From Gelidibacter salicanalis (GTDB lineage: Bacteria > Bacteroidota > Bacteroidia > Flavobacteriales > Flavobacteriaceae), in the NCBI RefSeq assembly GCF_016469035.1, contig NZ_JAEHJZ010000028.1:1-36992 (forward strand): a stretch of DNA of 36,992 nucleotides, given 5' to 3'. Positions 26,828-36,155 of this stretch are shown piece by piece (within the stretch, counting starts at the first letter, position 1; every line of letters begins with the position of its first letter). The notes beneath the pieces were generated by a model. It was not told where the DNA came from. It saw nothing but the letters and a program-made list of their open reading frames with translations, and searched no databases. The position numbers and the translations under genes were made by a program.

Positions 26828-28606
26828 TTACATACGTTCAGGAACGTCAATACCTAATAAACCAAAGGCCTTTTTAATTGTCACGGCAACTTTACGAGAC
26901 AACGCTACTCTGAAGGCTTTTTCGTTTTCATTTTCAGCACCTAAAATAGAGACATTTTGATAAAAAGAGTTGAATTCCTTTACCAAATCATACGTATAGT
27001 TTGCCACTAACGCTGGGCTATGATTTTCTGCCGCATTTTGTATCACTTCTGGGAATAACAAGAGTTGTTTGATCAATTCCTTTTCCTTTTGATGAAGCTC
27101 AATTGATTTTAAATCTAAAGATGCGTTAGCATCGGCTTTTCTTAGGATGGATTGAATTCTGGCGTAGGTATATTGAATAAACGGACCCGTATTTCCTTGA
27201 AAATCGATGGATTCTTTTGGATCAAAAAGAATGCGTTTTTTAGGATCGACTTTTAAAATGTAATATTTTAAAGCCCCAAGTCCGATAGCTTTGTAAAGTT
27301 CTGACTTTTCTTCAGAAGAATAGCCTTCCAATTTACCCAACTCTACTGAAATTTCTGCAGCCGTTTGTGCCATTTCAACAATCAAATCGTCAGCATCAAC
27401 AACAGTCCCTTCCCTACTCTTCATTTTGCCTGAAGGCAAATCGACCATTCCATAACTTAAATGGAATAAGTTTTTAGCCCATTCAAAACCGAGTTTCTTG
27501 ATGATTAAAAACAACACCTGAAAGTGGTATTCCTGTTCGTTACCAACAGTATAAACCATTCCGCCAACATCCGGAAAATCCTTCACACGTTGGATAGCGG
27601 TTCCAATATCTTGGGTCATATACACCGCAGTGCCATCAGAACGTAGGACAATTTTCTCATCCAAACCATCTTCTGTTAAATCACACCACACTGAACCATC
27701 TTCTTTTTTAAAAAACACACCTGATTTCAACCCTTCTGCCACAAATTCCTTTCCTAAAAGATAGGTTTGACTTTCGTAATACAAATTATCAAAATCGACG
27801 CCTAAGTTTTTATATGTTTCTTCAAAACCTTTGTAAACCCAAGCATTCATTGTTTCCCAGAGCGCCACCGTTTCTGCATCGCCAGCTTCCCATTTTTGGA
27901 GCATTTCTTGGGCTTCAATTAAAATAGGCGCTTCTTTTTTAGCTTCGTCTTCAGTTTTACCTTGAGCGATTAAGTCTTGAATTTCTTTCTTATATTCCTT
28001 ATCAAATTTAACGTAATAATTGCCTACTAACTTATCCCCTTTTAACCCAAAGGACTCTGGGGTTTCTTCATTTCCAAAGCGTTTCCACGCCAACATACTT
28101 TTACAAATATGGATACCACGATCATTAATGATCTGGGTTTTATAGACTTTTTTGCCAGAAGCTTTCAGTATTTCGGCAACACTGTAACCTAATAAGTTGT
28201 TTCTGATGTGCCCTAAATGCAAAGGTTTATTGGTGTTTGGCGAAGAGTACTCTACCATAACGGCTTTATCTTCTGGCTGAGCGGCTACACATCCAAAGTT
28301 GTCATTATCTTTAATTGTTTCAAAAATCTCAAGATAATGCACAGGATCAATTTCTATATTTAGAAATCCTTTAACCACGTTAAAAGACTTGACTATTTCA
28401 AGTTTTCTCAAGAGATATTGACCAATTTGCTCGCCAATTTGTACAGGATTCCCTTTTACTACGCGCAACATTGGAAAAATAACCACCGTCACATCGCCCA
28501 CAAATTCTTTTCGGGTAGATTGTAATTCTACCGACTCTAAATTGGCGTCAAAAATATCATTTACTACTTTCTTTACCTGATGTATTATGGTTTCCTGAAG
28601 GTTCAT
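26828..28606 (-). CDS. argS: Arginyl-tRNA synthetase
   Basis: A class Ia synthetase that charges tRNA-Arg; essential, cytosolic. The 592 residues show the ArgRS N-terminal Add-1 domain (about 1-100), the HIGH region SSPNTNKPLHLGHIRNN, the catalytic core with EYSSPN and the KMSKS-position loop DLPSGKMKSREG, and the C-terminal anticodon-binding helical bundle ending FGLLGIDVPERM, the normal end of bacterial ArgRS. ATG 28606 is the only suitable start. It is separated by 106 bases from ffh, which has its own promoter candidate. A TATCTTTG element lies at 28635-28628. Confidence 0.97.
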   Translation of the reverse strand: MNLQETIIHQVKKVVNDIFDANLESVELQSTRKEFVGDVTVVIFPMLRVVKGNPVQIGEQIGQYLLRKLEIVKSFNVVKGFLNIEIDPVHYLEIFETIKDNDNFGCVAAQPEDKAVMVEYSSPNTNKPLHLGHIRNNLLGYSVAEILKASGKKVYKTQIINDRGIHICKSMLAWKRFGNEETPESFGLKGDKLVGNYYVKFDKEYKKEIQDLIAQGKTEDEAKKEAPILIEAQEMLQKWEAGDAETVALWETMNAWVYKGFEETYKNLGVDFDNLYYESQTYLLGKEFVAEGLKSGVFFKKEDGSVWCDLTEDGLDEKIVLRSDGTAVYMTQDIGTAIQRVKDFPDVGGMVYTVGNEQEYHFQVLFLIIKKLGFEWAKNLFHLSYGMVDLPSGKMKSREGTVVDADDLIVEMAQTAAEISVELGKLEGYSSEEKSELYKAIGLGALKYYILKVDPKKRILFDPKESIDFQGNTGPFIQYTYARIQSILRKADANASLDLKSIELHQKEKELIKQLLLFPEVIQNAAENHSPALVANYTYDLVKEFNSFYQNVSILGAENENEKAFRVALSRKVAVTIKKAFGLLGIDVPERM

Positions 28607-29160
28607 CTCATGTTAAATTTAAGTGTGCAAAGATAGGATTTTAATTAAAATTTTTAGGAGGTAAAACGGTATAATTGTGAATGGCTATAAGATGATAAAT
28701 GTAACCAGACACCCCTAAACTTCCGTTCAATAGGAATTGAACGTTCTTATCAATAAAAGTGAATTTTTATAGGAAACCAAAAGTGGATCCAACTCTAATC
28801 CGTTCTATTGATTTTAAACACGCTAATCAACCATCTCAACACAACTTATGAGTCTTGCTCATTTATGGATGAAAGTGTCGTTTTTCTAGGATATTTACCA
28901 TTCATCGGAGAACTTGTTTTCTCCTTAAAAGCTTGTAGTCACTTTAACTAATAAATTGGCAGTAAGACCTAAAAATTAGCTTTTTGAAACCCTTTTATCC
29001 ATTTTTGGTGAAGCTATTAATCAAGGTCCCAAAAAACGTTGATAAATCTAAAAAGAATCCTTAACAGCATTGTTATTGTATTTTGTGAACGTGCCTCACC
29101 TCTCCCTCAAGGCAAGCTCAACTCACATCAACATTACAATTTATAACTAATTGCAAAAAA
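28607..29160. other. Long intergenic region between argS and the histidine kinase gene
   Basis: 554 bases between divergent genes. Besides the argS promoter element, I see a perfect 8-bp hairpin, CGTTCAAT/ATTGAACG with an AGGA loop (28724-28743), not followed by a T-run. TATTTTGTG near 29079-29087 resembles a weak -7 element for the rightward kinase gene. No credible open frame or RNA gene was recognised. Confidence 0.5.
28628..28635 (-). promoter_or_regulatory. -7 element for argS
   Basis: TATCTTTG read leftward, identical to the elements of gyrB and queE, 21 bases before the argS ATG. The -33 region is A/T only with no TTG. The expected leader is about 15 bases. Confidence 0.5.
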
Positions 29161-31218
29161 ATGAAACGGTTAATCGCGTTGGCTGCCTTTTTTGCTGTCT
29201 TTTATGGTCATTCCCAAACCAGAGAGATTGATAGTCTCGCTATACAATTAGCTTATCAAAAGCAAAATTCTTCCAAAGTAGATACGTCCATCCACCTCAT
29301 CAAAGCGCTATACAAAGCTGAAGAGTATCAAAAGGCACTCCTGTATATTTCTGAGACCGAGCAGCTGTCTCTATCTACAAACTATCCTAAAGGTGTGGCA
29401 GAGGCCAATTACTTTAAGGCGCTTATCTATGCCAAAAAAAATGATTACTTCAACGCCATTGACCATTTTAATAAATCAAAAAAAATATATCAACAACTTA
29501 AAGATACGCTAGGTATTGCCAAAGTAAGCAATAGTATTGGACTTGTAGAAATCAAAAGAGGGAATTACAGTACCGGATTGGTAAATTCACTATCGGCCAT
29601 TCGGATATTTGAAGAGCGCAATCTTTATGAAGACCTTAGCTTGGCTTATAATAATTTGGCAGAAGCCTATTACAATACCAATCAAGTTGATAAGGCACTT
29701 GAATTTAATTTGAAGGCACTTCGCGTAAGCGAGCGACTGCAGGATAGTACTGGCATTAAAATGTCGACAAAAAATATCGCGGAATTATATTCTAAGCGCA
29801 AAGAACACCGAAAGGCGATTGATTATTATGAAGATGTGTTAGCTATGATCAATCTGCAAACCGATCAGTCCCTAAAAGGAGAAGTTTTACCACGCATTGG
29901 AGAAGAATATTTAAACATTAAGGCGTATGACAAGGCTTCGGAATATTTGGCAGAAGGCTTAAAGTACAATAGGGCCATTAATGATTCCGAAGGAATTTTA
30001 CGAGCCTTAAACTCTATCGGGTCTTTGAATCTTAAACAAAACAAAACCCGACTTGCAGAACGCCAAATATATGAAGCGCATGAATTGGCAAAAAGTGCAA
30101 AAAACCAAGAGGAGCTTTTAAAAAACTACAAACTCTTAATGACTTTGGACTCTTCAAAAGGGAGATTTCAAAACGCTTTCCGTTGGCAAAGAGAGTATTT
30201 TAACCTTAAACAATATTTGGAACTCGAGAACCAACCCCAAATTCCTATAAATACAGATTCAATTGAAGAATCTTTGAGTACTGAAGCTGAAAATGAAGCG
30301 CTTTATATGCCATCGGGCGATAAGGGTTCGAACAATACAAAACAGGTAAAAAATTTACAACTCCTTTCTTATGCTTTGATTGTTGGTTTTTTGGGGGTGT
30401 TGACCTTTTTACTATTGATTTACTTAAAAAGAAAAAATACAATTAAATACACCCGAGAACTTGAAGAAAAAAATGCGCAAATTCAGCTTCAAAACGATGC
30501 TATTTTAGAACAGACACATCATCTAGAAGAAATAAACAAAGTTAAAGACCGACTATTTTCTATCGTTTCCCATGACTTAAAAGACTCCATTTCCTCCATC
30601 AAAGGATTTCTAGACTTATTAAATGAAGACAGTATCAGTAGAGAAGAATTTAATGAATTGATTCCTGAATTGAGTGAAAATGCCAATAATGCATCCTTAT
30701 TACTCTTCAACCTATTAAATTGGTCTAAATCTCAAATGCAAAGCTTACAACCCAAACCTGAGCTTTTTAATATTCAAGATATCTTTCACAGCAAGCTCAA
30801 TTTGGTAGATCAAAAAGTGGAGCAAAAACGCATTGTGGTTATAGATGAATCTCAAGAAGATTTTATTTATGCGGATAAGAGTATGGTAGAAATTATCATA
30901 CAAAACCTCCTTACCAACGCTGTAAAATTCAGTCGTGTGGGCGACATTATTACAGTTTCCAATAGAGATGTTGGCGGGAAATCCCTGATTTGTGTGGAAG
31001 ATACCGGTGTGGGCATTTCAAAAGAGAACCTCTCTAAACTGTTTCAGAATAATAATTTCACCACCGTAGGGACTCAAAATGAAAAAGGCACTGGCTTAGG
31101 TTTGACCATCTGCAAAGAATTGGTTGAACTTAATAATGGGCGTATTTGGGTAGAAAGCACTCCCAATGTAGGCACGAAATTTTATGTAGAACTCCCTAAG
31201 GTTAAAGTGGAGAACTAA
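29161..31218 (+). CDS. TPR-containing sensor histidine kinase
   Basis: A 685-residue membrane kinase. A signal peptide (residues 1-18) leads to a periplasmic region of tetratricopeptide repeats (about 30-350; repeats visible at residues 81-240, for example YNNLAEAYYNTNQVDKALEF). One membrane helix (about 398-420) and a coiled coil follow, then HisKA with SHDLKDSISS (His471) and the HATPase domain with QNLLTNAVKF (N-box, about 581), DTGVGIS (614) and GTGLGLTIC (643). The H-box lacks the proline usual after HDLK, having DSISS instead. No response regulator gene is nearby, so it is an orphan kinase with unknown signal. Confidence 0.93.
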   Translation: MKRLIALAAFFAVFYGHSQTREIDSLAIQLAYQKQNSSKVDTSIHLIKALYKAEEYQKALLYISETEQLSLSTNYPKGVAEANYFKALIYAKKNDYFNAIDHFNKSKKIYQQLKDTLGIAKVSNSIGLVEIKRGNYSTGLVNSLSAIRIFEERNLYEDLSLAYNNLAEAYYNTNQVDKALEFNLKALRVSERLQDSTGIKMSTKNIAELYSKRKEHRKAIDYYEDVLAMINLQTDQSLKGEVLPRIGEEYLNIKAYDKASEYLAEGLKYNRAINDSEGILRALNSIGSLNLKQNKTRLAERQIYEAHELAKSAKNQEELLKNYKLLMTLDSSKGRFQNAFRWQREYFNLKQYLELENQPQIPINTDSIEESLSTEAENEALYMPSGDKGSNNTKQVKNLQLLSYALIVGFLGVLTFLLLIYLKRKNTIKYTRELEEKNAQIQLQNDAILEQTHHLEEINKVKDRLFSIVSHDLKDSISSIKGFLDLLNEDSISREEFNELIPELSENANNASLLLFNLLNWSKSQMQSLQPKPELFNIQDIFHSKLNLVDQKVEQKRIVVIDESQEDFIYADKSMVEIIIQNLLTNAVKFSRVGDIITVSNRDVGGKSLICVEDTGVGISKENLSKLFQNNNFTTVGTQNEKGTGLGLTICKELVELNNGRIWVESTPNVGTKFYVELPKVKVEN

Positions 31219-31261
31219 GCCAAAAAAGGTAGAAGTGGGCCACTACAGACTTTAAAACTTG

Positions 31262-32194
31262 TTATGCTTTTGGCAAAAAGACTTCCGCCATCATACAGCG
31301 TGCACTTCCACCTCCACAGGTCTCTATAGTTTCCAAATCGCTTGACAGGATATCGCAATACGAGGACAGCTTTTCAAGTTGTGCTGTTGATAAACTATCG
31401 TGCGCCGCTTTACTCATGACTAAATAACATTTTCCTTCCGCCCCACTTACTTGCAACATATTGCCTGCAAAATGGTGCATTTGTTTCTCTGTTATCGCAA
31501 TAATCTCTTTGCCATCCTCTTTAAGATGCTTCAACACACTTTTGCGTTCCTTCTTATCGTCAATACTATCTGAACATATCACTGCAAAAGTCTCACCAAG
31601 ACACATCATCACATTGGTATGGTAAATTGGCAAACGTTGGTCGTCCACAGTTTGATAGGCCGTAAAGATGATTGGGTGGTAATCAAAATCCTCACAAAAC
31701 TCTATAAACAGGTCTTCATCTGCTCTGGCTGATAACGCGCAATACGCTTTTCGGTTAACACGGTCCAAGACAATACTTCCGGTGCCTTCTAGAAAAAGCT
31801 GATCTTCTTCGGCACTTGTATAATCAATGATATTTTTAATTTCGAAACCTTCTTTTTCCAACCGTAAAAACAAATCTTCGCGACGTTCTTTTCTACGGTT
31901 TTCCGCAAACATTGGATACAACCCCAAATCTCCGTTTTCATGAAAACTAACCCAGTTATTTGGGAAAATTGAATCTGGAGTGTCATTCAATTTATCATCC
32001 TCTTCCACAATTACATTAACACCTACAGCCCTCAGATTATCAACAAACGCATCAAATTCGGCTTGTGCTTTTTTGTTGATTTCAGAATTTTTTATATCTA
32101 AATCTTCCTGAAAATAATTATTGACCGCCGTTTGTTCGTTCATCCTAAAATTTACGGGACGAATCATTAAGATTGTATTTGTGGTTTGTTGCAT
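31262..32194 (-). CDS. ctlX: Citrulline utilization hydrolase CtlX (arginine deiminase-like)
   Basis: A 310-residue cytosolic member of the amidinotransferase/arginine deiminase superfamily. Its sequence matches the group annotated as CtlX, reported to act in citrulline utilisation; the exact reaction in this organism is inferred. Visible catalytic-site features are PDSIFPNNWVSFHENG (Asp/Asn substrate binding), LFLEGTGSIVLDR (Glu), IYHTNVMMCLGE (catalytic His) and CGGGSARCMMAEVFLP with the nucleophilic Cys near the C-terminus. ATG 32194 gives the normal start. Upstream are a promoter (32271-32278) and a very stable 18-bp hairpin in the leader. It converges with the kinase gene, 43 bases apart. 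Confidence 0.9.
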   Translation of the reverse strand: MQQTTNTILMIRPVNFRMNEQTAVNNYFQEDLDIKNSEINKKAQAEFDAFVDNLRAVGVNVIVEEDDKLNDTPDSIFPNNWVSFHENGDLGLYPMFAENRRKERREDLFLRLEKEGFEIKNIIDYTSAEEDQLFLEGTGSIVLDRVNRKAYCALSARADEDLFIEFCEDFDYHPIIFTAYQTVDDQRLPIYHTNVMMCLGETFAVICSDSIDDKKERKSVLKHLKEDGKEIIAITEKQMHHFAGNMLQVSGAEGKCYLVMSKAAHDSLSTAQLEKLSSYCDILSSDLETIETCGGGSARCMMAEVFLPKA

Positions 32195-32208
32195 ATTGAA
32201 GTTGATTT

Positions 32209-32252
32209 TATGCTTCCAAAATTAGTTTAAATTGACTAATTTTGGAAGCATA
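32209..32252 (-). promoter_or_regulatory. 18-bp perfect inverted repeat in the ctlX leader
   Basis: TATGCTTCCAAAATTAGT (32209-32226) and ACTAATTTTGGAAGCATA (32235-32252) are exact complements around an 8-base loop. It lies between the predicted ctlX transcription start (about 32264) and its ATG (32194). No T-run follows on the ctlX strand, and the site is upstream of both divergent genes, so it is not a gene-end terminator. It may be an mRNA structure or a DNA operator. Confidence 0.7.
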
Positions 32253-32270
32253 TGTGCTTTTAATTCAGGA

Positions 32271-32278
32271 CAAATATA
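32271..32278 (-). promoter_or_regulatory. -7 element for ctlX
   Basis: TATATTTG read leftward, 77 bases before the ctlX ATG. The -33 region has TTA rather than TTG at about the right distance. Confidence 0.5.
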
Positions 32279-32449
32279 GTAGACATTTTCAATCATTAAT
32301 TCCTAAAAAATTGCCTCGTTATTTTGGCCTAAACAGTATTTAAAACGGATGCGACCTGTATAGTGGTAAACCGTATAGAACTTAATGTCAAAACTTGATT
32401 GATGGTTTCTAATGTGATTGTTCTAGCATTAATTGACAATTAATTGTAA

Positions 32450-34198
32450 TTGAAACCAATTCTTAATGAAAACCACTTTTTTTTCCTTTTAATAGGACTC
32501 TTTGTAGTTGCCCAAACCAAAAATCCATCACAAGATTTTCTGACGGTTTTTGAAAAAAGTAACGGACTTGAAACAGGCACCTATCAACAAGTCATTACGT
32601 ATTACAAATTACTGGCAAACACCAATCCAGAAATTCAATTGGACAGTTTGGGCATGACAGATTCTGGTAAACCTTTGCACATGGTCACCTATAATCCAGA
32701 TGGGATCTTCGACTTTGAAATGATCAGGAACACAAAACAAATCATGCTGATCAATAACGGGATCCACCCCGGAGAACCGGATGGTATTGACGCAACCATG
32801 CTATTATTCAGAGATTTGGCACAAGGAAAAATGGACAGTCCAAAGCATACGGTGCTGGTAACAATTCCCATATATAACGTGGGTGGAAGTTTAAACAGGA
32901 ATACCACCACGCGCACCAATCAAGATGGGCCAAAAGAATATGGTTTTAGAGGCAACGCTAGAAATTACGATTTGAATAGAGATTTTATTAAAGCCGACAC
33001 TAAAAATGCACGTGCTTTTACGCAAATCTATCACTTGGTGCAACCGGCGGTTTTTATTGATAATCACGTGAGTAATGGCGCCGACTATCAATACACCATA
33101 ACCCATCTATTTACACAACACAATAAATTGGGTGGCGCGTTGGGACGCTATCTTCATACCGAAATGATGCCGACTCTAGAGCAAAACCTAGCGGACAAAA
33201 ATTGGGACATTACCCCGTATGTCAATCTCTTTAATGAAGTGCCTGAAGCAGGCTTTAGTCAGTTTAATGATTCGCCGCGCTATTCTACAGGCTATACGGC
33301 CTTGTTCAATACCTTAGGGATGATGGTAGAAACCCATATGCTCAAAGCCTACAAGCCCCGGGTTGAAGGCACTTACGAATTGATGAAAAGCATGATGGAC
33401 ATTATAGAGAGAGACCATCAAAAAATTAATGATTTGCGCGCGCATGCCATCAAAGAATTACAAGCCATCAAAACCTATCCATTAGCGTGGGCTGTAGACA
33501 CAACCAAAGCTTCTACGCTGCAATTTAAGGGCTATGAAGGCAAGATGATCCCTAGTGCTATTACCGGAAGTAACCGACTACACTATGATCGGAATAAACC
33601 ATTTACCAAAGAAGTAGCGTATCAAAATTATTTTAAGCCAACTATTCAAGTCACCATACCAAAAGCTTATATCATTCCTCAAGGCTGGTGGTCTGTTATT
33701 GACCTTTTAAAATTAAACCAAGTTGAGATGAGAGTTCTTGAAAAGGACAGCATGATTAGAGTTGAAAGCTATAAAATAAACAGCTACCAAACTCGGAGTG
33801 AAGCTTATGAAGGACATTATCAACATTACGATACAAAAATTGTTGCCGTCAATCGTGATATAAGGTTTAAAAAGGGCGATTATTATATTTTAACCAATCA
33901 AAAAGCCTTTAGATATTTGATGGAAACTTTAGAACCGGAGGCGCCCGATTCGTTTTTTAATTGGAATTTCTTTGACACGATTCTGCAGCAAAAAGAAGGT
34001 TTTTCACCTTATGTCTGGGAAGATATGGCTGCCGAATTATTAATGAATAATGCAGATTTAAAAGGGACTTTTGAAGCCAAAAAGAAAGCAGAACCAGATT
34101 TCTCAAAAAATTGGTATGCCCAATTGGATTGGCTACATAAGCAGAGTTCCAATTATGAAACGGCGCATTTGCAGTATCCTGTTTATCGGATTAAGTGA
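32450..34198 (+). CDS. M14 family zinc carboxypeptidase-like peptidase, with start-site ambiguity
   Basis: A 582-residue secreted metallopeptidase. Zinc ligands appear as HPGE (His106, Glu109) in NNGIHPGEPDG and His206 in FIDNHVSNG; the catalytic Glu is probably Glu294 in MVETHMLK. The region after about 350 is an unassigned C-terminal domain. The start is odd. The open frame begins at TTG 32450 (MKPILNENHFFFLLIGLF), an atypical signal peptide with Glu and His. A better ATG at 32467 (ATG AAA ACC ACT) is one base out of frame and stops at once. One extra T in the T8 run at 32477-32484 would give MKTTFFFLLIGLFVVAQ, an ideal signal peptide. Either slippage or a base-calling error may be involved. 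Confidence 0.88.
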   Translation: MKPILNENHFFFLLIGLFVVAQTKNPSQDFLTVFEKSNGLETGTYQQVITYYKLLANTNPEIQLDSLGMTDSGKPLHMVTYNPDGIFDFEMIRNTKQIMLINNGIHPGEPDGIDATMLLFRDLAQGKMDSPKHTVLVTIPIYNVGGSLNRNTTTRTNQDGPKEYGFRGNARNYDLNRDFIKADTKNARAFTQIYHLVQPAVFIDNHVSNGADYQYTITHLFTQHNKLGGALGRYLHTEMMPTLEQNLADKNWDITPYVNLFNEVPEAGFSQFNDSPRYSTGYTALFNTLGMMVETHMLKAYKPRVEGTYELMKSMMDIIERDHQKINDLRAHAIKELQAIKTYPLAWAVDTTKASTLQFKGYEGKMIPSAITGSNRLHYDRNKPFTKEVAYQNYFKPTIQVTIPKAYIIPQGWWSVIDLLKLNQVEMRVLEKDSMIRVESYKINSYQTRSEAYEGHYQHYDTKIVAVNRDIRFKKGDYYILTNQKAFRYLMETLEPEAPDSFFNWNFFDTILQQKEGFSPYVWEDMAAELLMNNADLKGTFEAKKKAEPDFSKNWYAQLDWLHKQSSNYETAHLQYPVYRIK

Positions 34199-34249
34199 GG
34201 TTGTGTTTTGAGCACATTTCAATTTTCATATTTTTCAATATAGAGTAGG

Positions 34250-34300
34250 GATCCTTGCTCCTTTCCTATTGGTCATATTATTGCAGGAGATATAAGGATC
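34250..34300. other. Nested inverted repeat between convergent genes
   Basis: GATCCTT (34250-34256) and CTCC (34258-34261) pair with GGAG (34286-34289) and AAGGATC (34294-34300). The loop is long and no T-run follows, so this is at best a weak terminator for the M14 gene and nhaA. Confidence 0.35.
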
Positions 34301-34332
34301 AGCTTGAGACTCCAGCAAAAATAAGCGTCTAA

Positions 34333-35664
34333 TTAAGGTCTTTCAAAGATATTACTTTTAAGATGTGGTTTTTTGGTTGAGTTACGTGCCAAGATAAAAT
34401 AACCAATCAATGCTGAAGACAAGGACCCGATGAGAATACCTATTTTGGCAGAGTCGAGATATTCAGGCCTAGTAGCAAAAGCGAGACTTGCAATAAAAAT
34501 GGACATTGTAAAGCCTACACCAGCAATAAAGGAAACTCCTATTATATGACGCCCATTTATTCCTGTAGGAATTGCAATCCAGCGCATTCTTTTTGCTAAA
34601 AATATTAAAGAGGTAATTCCAACGCTCTTTCCTACAACTAAACAGATGATTATTGTAATAATAAGCGATTGCTCTAACGAAATTTCTGTATTCAATACTA
34701 CTCCAGCGTTGGCTAGAGCGAAAAGAGGAATTATAAAATAGGCTACCCAATTGTGCAAGCGGTGTTCCAAATGCTGTAATGGCGATTGGTATTTTGCTGT
34801 CCAATCTTCAAGGTTGTCGATTTCCTGAATTTGTATTTCAGAAAGCACGGGACTTAATTTTTCTGGATTGCTTTTGATATTATCTGAAATAGCATTTAGT
34901 GAGGTCACAAAAGTTGTCGTATTTATGTTTTGTCTTAACGGAACTGAAAATGCCAATAAGACTCCTGCAATTGTAGGATGTAGTCCGCTCTTCAAAAATA
35001 AAAACCACACCATAGCACCTACTACAATTAATACAAACTTTGAATAAACACCCTTATAGGCAAGAAAATAAAGCATAGCCAAAAGCCCTAGAGCGAGGAC
35101 AAGCATTAGTATTTGTATGCTACCACTGTAAAAAACGGCAATGATAAGGACAGCGGCCATATCATCAATAATAGCGAAGGCCGTTAGAAAAATTTTGAGG
35201 GCCATCGGGACTTTATCGCCAAGTAATTTTAGAATTGCCAATGCAAAGGCTATATCTGTAGCCATCGCTATGCCCCAGCCCTTGGCAGTTTCAGGATTTT
35301 GGTTAATGATTATAAACAATACGACTGGCAAAATCATACCACCTAAAGCACCAACGAGTGGGAAAACCAGTTTTTTGGTGGTGTTCAGCTCGCCAATCAA
35401 AAACTCACGCTTTATTTCCAAACCAATCACAAAAAAGAAGATGGCCATGAGTAAGTCATTAATCCATAACAGCAAAGGTTTGTAAAGTTCAAACCCTGTA
35501 AAGCTAAATCCTACTTTACTATTCCAAAGCGAAACATAGCTGTCAGAAAATGGTGAATTTGCCCAAATTAGCGCAATAATAGTAGCAACAATTAATAATA
35601 TGCCGCTAAAACTTTCAATTTTAGTGAATTTCTGAAAAGGTGTTAGGATTTTTTTGACTAACAT
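34333..35664 (-). CDS. nhaA: Na+/H+ antiporter NhaA
   Basis: An inner-membrane antiporter that expels Na+ in exchange for H+, serving sodium and pH balance. The 443-residue chain has about 12 membrane helices. The family's key residues are present: IGLEIKREFLIGEL, the ATDIAFALA segment with Asp137, and the paired aspartates Asp167-Asp168 in FAIIDDMAAVLIIAVFY; the end has GVGFTMSIFIASLAF. The loop at about 255-295 is longer than in E. coli NhaA and acidic, and the length exceeds the E. coli protein's roughly 390 residues. It fits a marine lifestyle. TACCTTTT upstream is a near-match to a -7 element. Confidence 0.95.
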   Translation of the reverse strand: MLVKKILTPFQKFTKIESFSGILLIVATIIALIWANSPFSDSYVSLWNSKVGFSFTGFELYKPLLLWINDLLMAIFFFVIGLEIKREFLIGELNTTKKLVFPLVGALGGMILPVVLFIIINQNPETAKGWGIAMATDIAFALAILKLLGDKVPMALKIFLTAFAIIDDMAAVLIIAVFYSGSIQILMLVLALGLLAMLYFLAYKGVYSKFVLIVVGAMVWFLFLKSGLHPTIAGVLLAFSVPLRQNINTTTFVTSLNAISDNIKSNPEKLSPVLSEIQIQEIDNLEDWTAKYQSPLQHLEHRLHNWVAYFIIPLFALANAGVVLNTEISLEQSLIITIIICLVVGKSVGITSLIFLAKRMRWIAIPTGINGRHIIGVSFIAGVGFTMSIFIASLAFATRPEYLDSAKIGILIGSLSSALIGYFILARNSTKKPHLKSNIFERP

Positions 35665-35846
35665 GGCTTGAGTTTAAAAAATTAAAAAAGGTACTGTGAT
35701 GTTTGAAAATGTTTTTTTTGAGATGAGAAAGACTCATATTTCTGTTAAATTCAAGCTTAAAATCTTAATAAGGAATAGAAATAAATCAAAGAAGTAAAAG
35801 TTTTCAATGTATTTTGTTTGATGTCTTTACATTTTAAGAATTGAAA

Positions 35847-36090
35847 AATAAACCACTATGGATTTGAAACCCATAGTTTTAAACAAAAGAATGAAATTCT
35901 TTTCTGAAAATAGTTTGTCATTCCGAATGAGGCACGAAGAGGAATCTCAATATTATAAGATTTCTCGTCACTCGTTCCTCGCTCTGTCGAAATGACAAAA
36001 TATCCTTAAAAATTTATAGAAACTAAAGTAACTGCAATGGATCCCGATAGCTATCGGGAGCAGGGTTTTTACCTTTAACTAGATAATAAA
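35847..36090 (+). repeat. Multi-hairpin dispersed repeat, copy 2
   Basis: The second copy of the 244-base element at 22612-22855, same orientation and length, differing by scattered substitutions. The 84-base inverted repeat is at 35915-35998, and TCCCGATAGCTATCGGGA near 36042-36059. The first hairpin is CTATGG...CCATAG, shifted by one or two pairs from copy 1. AATAAA lies at both edges. It occupies half of the 491-base gap between nhaA and the carbonic anhydrase gene; the other part of that gap (35665-35846) shows nothing I can support beyond a possible nhaA promoter. Confidence 0.88.
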
Positions 36091-36149
36091 AGAGCGGTCA
36101 ACTTGATTCAAAACTGATATGGAAGATGCACTGATCGTTTTGACCGCTC
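36085..36149 (-). terminator. Probable terminator of the carbonic anhydrase gene
   Basis: GAGCGGTCAA (36092-36101) and TTGACCGCTC (36140-36149) form a perfect 10-bp stem with a 38-base loop; AAAAC/GTTTT inside can extend it with a bulge. Read leftward it is followed by TTTTATT. The right arm is six bases beyond the stop codon at 36156. Confidence 0.6.
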
Positions 36150-36155
36150 AATAAT

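Noticed and set aside
28607-29160. Long gap considered as a site for 4.5S RNA, RNase P RNA or another ncRNA
   Set aside because: I saw no conserved core of these RNAs, only one small hairpin and A/T-rich sequence.
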